A stretch of DNA of 32,652 nucleotides. It comes from Nitrospirota bacterium. Its GTDB lineage: Bacteria > Nitrospirota > Nitrospiria > Nitrospirales > NS-4. Positions 1 to 7,189 of the stretch are shown here, piece by piece (the first letter of the stretch is position 1; each line of letters begins with the position of its first letter). The notes beneath the pieces were generated by a model. The model saw nothing but the letters and a program-made list of their open reading frames with translations. It was not told the DNA's origin and did no database searches. Made by a program: the position numbers and the translations under genes. Location of the stretch: positions 1 through 32,652 of the forward strand of contig SCTG01000163.1 of NCBI GenBank assembly GCA_004298335.1. The letters run 5' to 3'.

Positions 1-44
1 TGGGTGAGCTTGCCGGGGCGATCAGCGTCAAGCTCTCCAAGTGA
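1..44 (+). CDS. C-terminal end of a DUF3365-like heme protein (partial, cut by window start)
   Basis: Only the last 13 codons are present, reading GELAGAISVKLSK and then TGA at 42-44. They closely resemble the end of the next gene (GDSGGAISVKIVTGK), so the two genes are probably tandem paralogues. The following gene starts 47 bases downstream behind its own strong Shine-Dalgarno sequence, so both probably belong to one operon. Nothing of the heme motif or signal peptide of this copy is inside the window. The identification rests on this short match and the position alone. Confidence 0.6.
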   Translation, partial: GELAGAISVKLSK

Positions 45-91
45 GGCTGAGACGATTGCAGGGCATGTATCACTAGCGGAAGGAGGCCGGT

Positions 92-847
92 ATGAAGACC
101 ACGGGATTCATTAGCGCGGGCCTATTCATTCTCTTCATCAGCGTCGACGAGTGGACTCCTGCGAGAGTGTTTGCCGCCGATGATGCGGTCGAGACCGGAC
201 GTCTGCTCGCCGTGCTGCACGACTCAGGCCGGGTGACGATCGGGGCGAACCAACCGCTCATCAACGACCCCGACAAAGGGAACAAGGGATTCACGCCTGA
301 GGTCTTCGAGAAGCAGGTAACCGTCAAGTTCAAGGAACGGGCGAAGATTGACCTCGACAACCTCAAGAATGAGAAGGTTCCGGAGCTGGCGAAGAAGCTG
401 CTCCCGCAGCTTATCGACACGATGAAATCGACCGTTGCGGATTATCAGCCCGTGATCAACCGGCCGGGCGTGGGGTTCAAGGGCTTCATTCCCGCCACCT
501 TCGGGACCCAGGCGGCCGCCAAGTTCAGGGCCAAGACGGGCGTGTACCTCAAGCAGACGCAGAATCCTCCGCGGAATCCCAAGAACACGCCGGATGAGTT
601 CGAATTGAAGGCCCTTGCGAAGTTTGCCGAAGCGTCCTATCCCCGCCAGGGCGAGAAGATCATCAGCGAGACGGTGGACGGCGGGAAAGCCGTCCGGATC
701 ATGCTGCCGCTGTTCTATGGCAAGGGCTGTCTGCCGTGCCATGGGGACCCCAAGGGTGAAAAAGACATTTCCGGATACATGCGGGAAGGGGCCAAGGAAG
801 GCGATAGCGGCGGGGCCATCAGCGTCAAGATCGTTACCGGGAAGTGA
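92..847 (+). CDS. Exported DUF3365 (Tll0287-like) single-heme protein
   Basis: A 251-residue protein with a signal peptide: a hydrophobic stretch at about residues 5-17 and a plausible cleavage after VFA near residue 28. A single c-type heme motif CLPCH lies at 213-217, and the block RNPKNTPDEFE at 161-171 resembles the RNP.N.PD.FE signature I associate with DUF3365/Tll0287-like heme domains. It is expected to be periplasmic or membrane-attached and to act in redox sensing or electron transfer; the exact role is unknown. Residues 54-90 and 119-155 are similar to each other (QPxINxP..G.KGFxPxxFxxQ...KF), an internal duplication of the N-terminal part. GGAAGGAGG at 78-86 is a strong ribosome site for ATG 92. 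The stop overlaps the next gene by 4 bases (GTGA), implying translational coupling to the membrane proteins that follow. Confidence 0.8.
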   Translation: MKTTGFISAGLFILFISVDEWTPARVFAADDAVETGRLLAVLHDSGRVTIGANQPLINDPDKGNKGFTPEVFEKQVTVKFKERAKIDLDNLKNEKVPELAKKLLPQLIDTMKSTVADYQPVINRPGVGFKGFIPATFGTQAAAKFRAKTGVYLKQTQNPPRNPKNTPDEFELKALAKFAEASYPRQGEKIISETVDGGKAVRIMLPLFYGKGCLPCHGDPKGEKDISGYMREGAKEGDSGGAISVKIVTGK

Positions 848-2067
848 TCCCGGCCGCGTTACTGCTGCTGCTGTTTTGGGGAGGAACGGCGGTCGCCGCT
901 CCTCCCCTCCTTTCTCCGCCGGAGGGCTTCCGGGTTCTCGATACCCCGAATGACGCGGGCAAAAGCCTGAGCCTGGTCTGGAAAGCCTCTCCCTCCGACA
1001 GCAAGAATCGCCTCGTCCAGGTCTGGGCCGCCGAGTCGCCGCAGGCCGCGTTCAACAAGGTGGCCGAGTTTCCCTCCAACACCCGCTACGTGAAGCCCGG
1101 GGATTTCCCCTGGTGGGCCCAGCCGGCCGGCAAGGGCGATCACTACGTCAAGCTGTCCTCCTCCCAGGCCTTTCCGATCGAAAATGGGAAGCGCTACACC
1201 GTCAAGCTGCTGATGCGCGAAGGCGGGCGGGAAGCCTGGTCGGACGTGGCCGGGGGAACCGCCGCGCCGAATTACTTCAACACAGCCCAGATCAACAACC
1301 TGGTGTTCGTCCTGGCCTTCACGGGCGTGCTGCTGGGGAGCATCGCCGCGGCGCGGCGGAATCCCCACGTCCCCCTCCGGCGCATCGCGGGGCTGGACGC
1401 GGTCGAGGAGGCCATCGGCCGATCCACCGAAATGGGCCGCCCGATCCTCTACCTCACCGGCGCCGGGGACATGAGCGAAGTCCCCACCATCGCGGCCACC
1501 GTCATCCTGGGCGAGGTGGCCAAGAAGGTGGCGCACTACGACACCACCTTGAAAGTCCCCCACCGGGACCCGATCGTCATGGCTGTCTGTCAGGAGATCG
1601 TCAAGGAGGCCTATGTGGAGGCCGGGCGGCCGGACGCCTACAAGGACGAGTCCAACTTCTTTATCACCGGCGACCAGTTCAGCTACACGGCGGCGGTGGA
1701 CGGGATCATGCTGCGGGAGAAGCCGGCCGCGAACTTTTTCATGGGCTCCTATTTCGCCGAGTCCCTGCTGCTGACCGAGACCGGCGCCAGCACGGGGGCG
1801 ATCCAGATCGCCGGGACGGACTCGGACCACCAGCTCCCGTTTTTCGTGACCACCTGCGACTACACCCTGATCGGGGAGGAGCTCTACGCCGCCAGCGCCT
1901 ACCTCTCCCGCGAGCCGGTCCTGGTCGGCACGCTTCGCGGACAGGATTTCGGCAAGGCCTTCATCATGGGCGTGCTGGTTCTCGGCACGGCCCTGGCCAC
2001 CGTCGGCGTGGTCGCGGACGTCGACGGCGTCAACTACGTCCTGGATCTCTTCAAAGACTTCAAGTGA
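844..2067 (+). CDS. DUF6754-like membrane protein with fibronectin-like N-terminus
   Basis: A 407-residue protein starting at GTG 844, which overlaps the previous stop. It has a signal-like hydrophobic segment at residues 2-18 and an extracytoplasmic region at about 20-145 with fibronectin type III character (SPPEGFRVLDTPND...LSLVWKASP). A transmembrane helix at about 152-169 leads into a soluble domain at about 175-365, followed by a second helix near 370-393. The soluble domain contains TGAGDMSEVPTIAATVILG and ETGASTGAIQIAG, which I recognise as DUF6754-like; the family has no assigned reaction. Genes on both sides overlap it by 4 bases (GTGA), so stoichiometric production with the heme protein and the next three membrane proteins is likely. 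The domain call is from memory of the family and was not searched. Confidence 0.7.
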   Translation: MIPAALLLLLFWGGTAVAAPPLLSPPEGFRVLDTPNDAGKSLSLVWKASPSDSKNRLVQVWAAESPQAAFNKVAEFPSNTRYVKPGDFPWWAQPAGKGDHYVKLSSSQAFPIENGKRYTVKLLMREGGREAWSDVAGGTAAPNYFNTAQINNLVFVLAFTGVLLGSIAAARRNPHVPLRRIAGLDAVEEAIGRSTEMGRPILYLTGAGDMSEVPTIAATVILGEVAKKVAHYDTTLKVPHRDPIVMAVCQEIVKEAYVEAGRPDAYKDESNFFITGDQFSYTAAVDGIMLREKPAANFFMGSYFAESLLLTETGASTGAIQIAGTDSDHQLPFFVTTCDYTLIGEELYAASAYLSREPVLVGTLRGQDFGKAFIMGVLVLGTALATVGVVADVDGVNYVLDLFKDFK

Positions 2068-2717
2068 TCTTCCTCAAGCGCCAACTGCCGCTGGCCATCA
2101 CCTTCGTGATGGGCATTGCGTTCACCTTCCAGTACTACATTCCCCATCCGGTCTCGGAAGACGCGATCACCAACGTCTCCAAGTGGATGCAGATCATTTC
2201 AGGGTTCGCGCTGTTTCTGGGGCTCGCCAGCCTCTTCCACGTCCATGCCGTCAAGATCACGCGCCAGGTCCCCGGCTGGGGCTTCAGCCTCGCGCTCTAC
2301 GTCGCGATGATCGGCACGATCGTGATCGGGTTCTGGAGCCACGGCGAGACCAAGGTCGACGGCGGGCAGACCGCCTTCGGCTGGCTGTACGACTATACGA
2401 TGGTGCCGCTCCAGGGGACCATGTTTTCGATCCTGGCCTTCTTCATCGCCTCGGCGGCCTACCGTGCGTTCCGGGCGCGGTCGCGTGAAGCCTCCGTGCT
2501 CCTGGTCGCCGCCGTCGTGGTGATGATGGGGCGCGTCCCGCTCGGGCAGTTTCTGCTGCCGTGGACCTGGGACGTCACCCAGTGGCTCCTGAACGTGCTG
2601 AACAGCGCGGTCCGTCGGGCGATCCTGATCGGCGTGAGCATGGGCGCGGTCGCGCTGTCGTTGAAGATCATCCTGGGCATCGAGCGCTCGTACCTCGGCG
2701 GAGGCCGGGACCAGTGA
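2064..2717 (+). CDS. Polytopic membrane protein of the DUF6754 cassette
   Basis: The start is GTG 2064, overlapping the preceding stop by 4 bases (GTGA); the frame stays open upstream but that part shadows the previous gene. The 217-residue product has about six predicted transmembrane helices, near residues 8-24, 42-63, 74-92, 110-133, 141-163 and 183-204. There are short charged loops, including a segment GFWSHGETKVDGGQ between helices 3 and 4. I do not recognise a named family. The histidines in SLFHVHAVK and in WSHGE could be metal or heme ligands, but this is speculative. The chain of overlapping starts suggests it is a subunit of one membrane complex with its neighbours. Confidence 0.7.
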   Translation: MIFLKRQLPLAITFVMGIAFTFQYYIPHPVSEDAITNVSKWMQIISGFALFLGLASLFHVHAVKITRQVPGWGFSLALYVAMIGTIVIGFWSHGETKVDGGQTAFGWLYDYTMVPLQGTMFSILAFFIASAAYRAFRARSREASVLLVAAVVVMMGRVPLGQFLLPWTWDVTQWLLNVLNSAVRRAILIGVSMGAVALSLKIILGIERSYLGGGRDQ

Positions 2718-3550
2718 AGGACTTCGCCCGGCGCATGGTCGGCATCGACCGGCGGATCATCTTTCTCCTCATCACGGCGGCGATCCTGCTGCCGATGCTC
2801 AAGCCGTTCGGCCTTCCCATCAAAGTCTCGCCGGAGGTGAAGGCCGTCTATGATTACATCGAGGCGATGCCGGAGCGCTCGGTGTTCCTCCTGTCCTTCG
2901 ATTTCGACCCGTCCTCCAAGCCGGAGCTCGAGCCGCAGGCGGTCGCGCTGCTCCGGCACGCCTTCCGCAAAAATCTCCGCGTGATCGGGATGACGCACTG
3001 GCTCACCGGCACCGGGCTGGCGGACGGCGTCTTCTCAGCCGTGGCCGCGGAGACGGGCAAGGAGCGCGGCAAGGACTACGCCTTCCTCGGGTGGAGTCCG
3101 GGCGGGGGCGCGTTGATCATTTCCATGGGCCAGGACCTGTACAAGGCGTTCCCCTCCGATTACTCGAAGACCCCGACGCAGGGGATGCCCGTGCTGGAGG
3201 GCGTCCGCAACCTCCGTGACGTGAATTACATGGTGAGCCTCGCGGCCGGCGGATCCGGCATTGAGATGTGGTACGTGTTCGGCAAGGACAAGTACCGGTT
3301 CGAGATGGCCGGCGGGTCCACCGGCGTGATCGCGCCGGGCCTCTACCCCTTCCTGCGCAGCGGTCAGATCAATGGGCTCATCGGCGGCCTCCAGGGCGCG
3401 GCGGAATATGAAACGCTGATCGGGCAGAAGGGGATGGCGACGGCCGGCATGGACGCCCAGTCGGCCGCCCATTTCGTGATCATCGCGCTGGTCCTCCTGT
3501 GCAATGTGTTTTATTTCATGCTGCGGGGCGAGCAGGGGAGGCCGCGCTGA
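2714..3550 (+). CDS. Bitopic membrane protein of the DUF6754 cassette, unknown function
   Basis: GTG 2714 overlaps the previous stop by 4 bases. The 278-residue product has an N-terminal helix at about residues 14-33 (IIFLLITAAILLPML), a soluble domain at about 40-250 and a C-terminal helix at about 252-270. The soluble part alternates predicted strands and helices in a Rossmann-like way (SVFLLSFDFDPSS...AVALLRHAFRKNLRVIGMTH). It also has glycine-rich loops, SPGGGALI and AAGGSGIEMW. I recognise no named family or catalytic motif. It ends one base into the next start codon (TGATG at 3548-3552), so it is translationally coupled to the last gene of the cassette. Confidence 0.65.
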   Translation: MKDFARRMVGIDRRIIFLLITAAILLPMLKPFGLPIKVSPEVKAVYDYIEAMPERSVFLLSFDFDPSSKPELEPQAVALLRHAFRKNLRVIGMTHWLTGTGLADGVFSAVAAETGKERGKDYAFLGWSPGGGALIISMGQDLYKAFPSDYSKTPTQGMPVLEGVRNLRDVNYMVSLAAGGSGIEMWYVFGKDKYRFEMAGGSTGVIAPGLYPFLRSGQINGLIGGLQGAAEYETLIGQKGMATAGMDAQSAAHFVIIALVLLCNVFYFMLRGEQGRPR

Positions 3551-4344
3551 TGCCCGAGGCCATGCTTCCCACAGAGGTCGTCCTGGGCGCCTGGGTCGCC
3601 GCCGGGCTGACGCTGTTCATTTACAGCTTTCTCTACAAGGACAACCCGCTGTTCAAGCTCGGCGAGCATCTCTACGTCGGGATTTCGGTCGGGTATTCGG
3701 TCGTCCTGGCCTGGCACACGGTGTTCCTGCGGCTCTTGTGGGAGCCGCTCCAGAAAGCCGTCGGCGAGGCCCCGGCCTCGCCGGACAGTTACGTGCTGCT
3801 CATTCCCGCCACGCTCGGCGTGTTCATGCTGACGCGCTTTATTCCCCAGATCAGCTGGCTGTCCCGCATCGCGTTCGCGTTCGTCGTGGGATTCGGCTCG
3901 GGCGTGGCGATCCCCCGGACCATCTCGTCGTACATCCTCAAGCAGATCGAGGACACGGTGAACCCGCTCCTCACGATGGGGGCCGGCGGGCTGACGATGG
4001 GCTTCGACCTGGCCGCGCCCCAAAGCGGCGTCAATACGATCATCCTGCTGGTCGGGGTCGTGTCGGTGCTGTTTTATTTCTTTTTCTCGGTCGAGCACAC
4101 CGGGGCCGGCATGGTCACGGCCCGGACCGGCATCTATTTCCTGATGATCGCCTTCGGCGCGGCCTTCGGTTACACGGTGATGTCCCGCATGTCGCTGCTC
4201 ATCGGCCGGTTCCGGGACCTCATCACGTTCGCCGGCGCCGCGTATGGCTACGCGACCCTGGTGCTCCTTGCCGTCACCGTCCTGTCGCTCGTCGGCTGGG
4301 AGCTCGCCACGCGCCGCAAGACCGGCGGCGCGTCTCCGGAATGA
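3550..4344 (+). CDS. Polytopic membrane protein, last gene of the DUF6754 cassette
   Basis: ATG 3550 overlaps the preceding TGA by one base. The frame is open 51 bases further upstream, but that extension lies inside the previous gene. The 264-residue product has about seven transmembrane helices, near residues 9-28, 40-63, 80-98, 104-125, 160-182, 193-211 and 222-248. The first loop holds FLYKDNPLFKLGEHLYVG, a short polar segment that might face a partner protein. No named family is recognised. It closes the operon: a TATAAT promoter for the next gene begins within 30 bases of its stop. Confidence 0.68.
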   Translation: MPEAMLPTEVVLGAWVAAGLTLFIYSFLYKDNPLFKLGEHLYVGISVGYSVVLAWHTVFLRLLWEPLQKAVGEAPASPDSYVLLIPATLGVFMLTRFIPQISWLSRIAFAFVVGFGSGVAIPRTISSYILKQIEDTVNPLLTMGAGGLTMGFDLAAPQSGVNTIILLVGVVSVLFYFFFSVEHTGAGMVTARTGIYFLMIAFGAAFGYTVMSRMSLLIGRFRDLITFAGAAYGYATLVLLAVTVLSLVGWELATRRKTGGASPE

Positions 4345-4347
4345 TTC

Positions 4348-4377
4348 TTGTCGGGCTCTTCCCCCGTCCTGTATAAT
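4348..4377 (+). promoter_or_regulatory. Sigma70-type promoter for the Memo-family gene
   Basis: TTGTCG at 4348-4353 (4 of 6 to TTGACA), an 18-base spacer, and a perfect TATAAT at 4372-4377. The predicted transcript would start near 4384, only about 8 bases before ATG 4393, so the message would be nearly leaderless. Recognised by eye only. Confidence 0.5.
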
Positions 4378-4392
4378 CCGTTCGCGTTCATT

Positions 4393-5661
4393 ATGGATAC
4401 GACGACAAAACTCGGCGCGATGGAACATCCGAAGCTGCGCAACCTGGAATTTTTCCCCGTGCGCGAGGGGGAGACGCAGTCGGTGGGCCTGCGTGATCCG
4501 CAGGGGATCTCGGACGGGATCCTGTTCCTGCCCCCCAACATCTTTTACCTGGTGCAGTTCCTCGACGGCGCGCACACGCGCAACCAGATCGCGGGCGAGT
4601 ACCTCAAACGCTTCGGGGAGCTCCTCATGCCGAACTGGGTGGACAAGTTTCTCGCCGATCTGGACGAGAAGCTGTTCCTCGAGGGCGAGCGGTTTGACGC
4701 CGCCCAACGGTGGATGGTGGAGGCGTACCGCGCGGAGCCCGCCCGCCCGGCGGCGTTCGCCGGGAAGAGCTACGACGCCGACCCCGGGAAATTAACGGCG
4801 CAGCTCGGCGGGTTTTTCCGCTCGGACGAGGGCCCCGGCACCAAGCCGTCGGAGAACGCCGGCAAGGCGCTCAAGGCGGTGGTGGCGCCGAACGTGGAAT
4901 TCAGCCAGGCGGGTCCGATCTACGCCTGGGCTTACAAGGAGGTGCGCGACGCGAAGGCGCCCGATGTGTTCGTGATCCTCGGCGCCGCCCGCGGGATCAT
5001 CGAGTCCCTGTTCGCCTGCACCGACAAGGATTTTGAGACGCCCTTGGGGCTGGTCCGGACCGACCAGGACTTTCTGCGTCTGTTCCGGGAGCAGGGGGGG
5101 GAACCGTTCTTTGCGGAGGAGTTCGTCCACCGCAAGGACCACGCCATCGAGTTTCAGGCGGTCTTCCTCCAGCACCTCTTCGGCGGCACCACGCCGTTCA
5201 CGATCGTGCCGGTGCTGTGCTCGTTCTCCCACCTGCACTTTGGCCATCCCGACCTGGTCAAGCAGGGCGAGCGGATCGGGCAGTTCATCGAGGCCTTCCG
5301 CAAGACGCTGGCGGCGTTCGGCAAGGAGGTCTGCTTCATCGTGAGCGGGGACCTTGCCCACATCGGGATGCGGTACGGGGACATCAAGCCGCCGACGGAC
5401 TTTTCCTTCCACAAGACGATGCAGGCCGATCTCGCGATGCTCAAGCACGCGGAAGAGGGCAAGCCCGACGAGGTGCTGCAGTTCATCCGGCAGGAGGACG
5501 ACGCGCGGCGCATCGGCATTCTCCCGCCGCTCTACACGATGCTCAAGCTCTTGGGCAACTCTGATGGCACCGCGCCGCAAGGCACCGTGCTGCGCTACGA
5601 CCGCGCCACCGTGGACCAGTACAACTCCACCGTCACCTACGCCGCGATGGCGTTCTACTGA
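4393..5661 (+). CDS. Memo-family protein (AmmeMemoRadiSam system protein B-like)
   Basis: From ATG 4393 the product has 422 residues; ATG 4420 is another possible start, and neither has a clear ribosome site. Residues 1-135 form an extra N-terminal domain (GILFLPPNIFYLVQFLDGAHTR...) that could be a small winged-helix-like unit. Residues about 160-420 are Memo-like, with DVFVILGAAR (191-200), HRKDHAIEFQ (246-255), TIVPVLCSF (270-278) and VSGDLAHIGMRYGD (317-330). Compared by eye with human MEMO1, the ligand PH-A-G becomes PN (N167), the second ligand in GPSHH becomes GAAR (R200), and the cysteine of SSDFCH becomes alanine (SGDLAH). A classical metal-dependent activity is therefore doubtful. 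AMMECR1-like and radical-SAM partners are not adjacent, so the label is by homology, not proven system membership. Confidence 0.75.
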   Translation: MDTTTKLGAMEHPKLRNLEFFPVREGETQSVGLRDPQGISDGILFLPPNIFYLVQFLDGAHTRNQIAGEYLKRFGELLMPNWVDKFLADLDEKLFLEGERFDAAQRWMVEAYRAEPARPAAFAGKSYDADPGKLTAQLGGFFRSDEGPGTKPSENAGKALKAVVAPNVEFSQAGPIYAWAYKEVRDAKAPDVFVILGAARGIIESLFACTDKDFETPLGLVRTDQDFLRLFREQGGEPFFAEEFVHRKDHAIEFQAVFLQHLFGGTTPFTIVPVLCSFSHLHFGHPDLVKQGERIGQFIEAFRKTLAAFGKEVCFIVSGDLAHIGMRYGDIKPPTDFSFHKTMQADLAMLKHAEEGKPDEVLQFIRQEDDARRIGILPPLYTMLKLLGNSDGTAPQGTVLRYDRATVDQYNSTVTYAAMAFY

Positions 5662-5713
5662 GAGTTCGCGGGTCCTGTCGTCTGCGGCTCCGGGGTCCTG
5701 CCGCCTACATCCC

Positions 5714-5744
5714 CCGCCGTGCTCCCAAAAGCTGCGCGCGGCGG
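5714..5744. terminator. Hairpin between convergent genes, possible bidirectional terminator
   Basis: CCGCCGTGC at 5714-5722 can pair with GCGCGGCGG at 5736-5744 (9 pairs, one G-T), with a 13-base loop. It lies in the 134-base gap between the Memo gene and the convergent MFS gene. There is no T-run on either side, so it may not be an intrinsic terminator. The rest of this gap holds two copies of GGGTCCTG (5670-5677 and 5693-5700). Confidence 0.3.
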
Positions 5745-5795
5745 TGGGCCCCCTTACGGCGTCACCCCTTCGCCTCCGGGATATCGGTGCCCCCG

Positions 5796-7160
5796 CTATT
5801 CTGCGTTTTTTAATCCGTCGCCCGGCCTGATCATCAGCCACAGCAATCCGCCCAGCATGGCGATGCCGGCCGCGAATCCCAGCGACACGTTCCAACCGAA
5901 CTGCTCCGCCAGCCAGGGGGTGAGCGTCGGGGAGATCGTCCCGCCGATGTTGGCGCCCGTGTTCATGATGCCCGAGAGGGTGCCGGAATGGCGGGGGGCC
6001 AGGTCTATCGTGCTGGCCCAGAAGGCGCCGACCGTGAAGTAGAGGAAGCCCGCGCCGAGCGACAGCATGGCGATGGCGGCGTAGGGCTCGGCGATCTGCG
6101 TGCCGGCCACGATGCAGAGCCCGGACAGCAGCATCCCCGCGCAGCCCACCCGGGAGCGCCCGCGGTTCACGCCCCACGAGGCGGCGAGGCGATCGGTAAC
6201 CCAGCCTCCCAGCGGGCAGAGCACCGTGATGGCGATGAAGGGACCCGAGGCGAAGAAGGCGCCGCGCAGCACGTCGAACCCGCGTTCCTCGACCAGGTAC
6301 AGATAGAACCAGGACATGTACACGTACGCGATGTAGCCCAGGCCGGTGTAGCTGAGCACGATCCACCAGACGGTGGGCGTGCGAAGGAACGCGGCCCAGG
6401 GGACGGGTTCCGGCGGCCCTGCGGATGGAGCGGCCGGCCCTCGGATGACGGCGAGCTCCGTTGTGTTCACCCCCCGGTGCTGCTCGGGCCGGTCCGTGGC
6501 GTACCAGCCCCACAAGGCGGCGATCGCGAGGCCGGCCAGCGCCGCGGCGTAGAAGGCGCTCTGCCATCCGTAGGTCACCATCATCCAGGCCACGATCGGC
6601 GGGGTGACGGCCGATCCGAGGCCGATGCCGCCGATCGAGACGCCCATGCCGAGCCCGCGCTCGTTGAGCGGAAACCAGTTGGCCACGGAGCGGTTGAAGT
6701 TCGGCAGGGCGGCGGCCTCGCCCACGCCGATCAGGAACCGGACCAGGAGAAGCGAGCCGAGGACCCCCAGCCACTGCGCCGTCGGCAGCGTTCCGGAGAG
6801 GGCGGTGCAGGCCGTGAAGAAGGACCACCAGACGACGGCCAGGGTCAGGACCAGGCGGCTGCCCCACCGGTCGCCCAGCCATCCGCCGGGGATCTGGAAG
6901 AGCGCGTAGCCCAGCACGAAGGCCGAGAACACGTAGCCCATTTCAAGCTGTGTCAGGCCCAGGGCGGGCATCATCTGCCGGGCGGCCACCGAGATGTTGA
7001 CCCGGTCCACATAGGTGATGATGCTGATCAACGTGAGCATCGCCAGAATGTTCCAGCGGGCTCGCGTGGGAGGCCGGTCGGGGGTCGGACTCGAGGCGGG
7101 AGAGGGCACGGGGCGGAGTATACCCCGGGCGATGCGGTTTGAACAGGCGCCCGTTGGCAT
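5796..7160 (-). CDS. MFS transporter, anion:cation symporter (ACS) type
   Basis: A 454-residue protein with about 12 transmembrane helices. The motif GGWLGDRWGSR after helix 2 is the MFS motif A, and ITYVDRVNISVAARQM in helix 1 is typical of the ACS branch (sialate, hexuronate and phthalate carriers). Such carriers import organic anions with protons or sodium across the inner membrane; the substrate cannot be told here. The start is uncertain. ATG 7160 has GAGG nine bases upstream but adds a long unconserved proline-rich N-terminus. GTG 7109 would begin 25 residues before helix 1 and sits 7 bases after a TATACT on the minus strand (7122-7117). The gene is divergent from the asmA-like gene, whose promoter lies at 7154-7182. 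It is convergent with the Memo gene. Confidence 0.85.
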   Translation of the reverse strand: MPTGACSNRIARGILRPVPSPASSPTPDRPPTRARWNILAMLTLISIITYVDRVNISVAARQMMPALGLTQLEMGYVFSAFVLGYALFQIPGGWLGDRWGSRLVLTLAVVWWSFFTACTALSGTLPTAQWLGVLGSLLLVRFLIGVGEAAALPNFNRSVANWFPLNERGLGMGVSIGGIGLGSAVTPPIVAWMMVTYGWQSAFYAAALAGLAIAALWGWYATDRPEQHRGVNTTELAVIRGPAAPSAGPPEPVPWAAFLRTPTVWWIVLSYTGLGYIAYVYMSWFYLYLVEERGFDVLRGAFFASGPFIAITVLCPLGGWVTDRLAASWGVNRGRSRVGCAGMLLSGLCIVAGTQIAEPYAAIAMLSLGAGFLYFTVGAFWASTIDLAPRHSGTLSGIMNTGANIGGTISPTLTPWLAEQFGWNVSLGFAAGIAMLGGLLWLMIRPGDGLKNAE

Positions 7161-7182
7161 TTGGGGCCGCCTCAGGTATTAT
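7154..7182 (+). promoter_or_regulatory. Promoter of the asmA-like gene, apparently giving a leaderless mRNA
   Basis: TTGGCA at 7154-7159 (5 of 6), exactly 17 bases of spacer, and TATTAT at 7177-7182 (5 of 6). The expected transcription start, 7-8 bases further on, falls at 7189-7190, which is the first base of the GTG start codon. Confidence 0.55.
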
Positions 7183-7189
7183 CGCTACT

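Noticed and set aside
4792..6882. A 696-codon minus-strand frame spanning the Memo gene and the MFS gene
   Set aside because: It is out of frame with the MFS gene, whose product is clear, and antisense to the conserved Memo domain. No domain was recognised.
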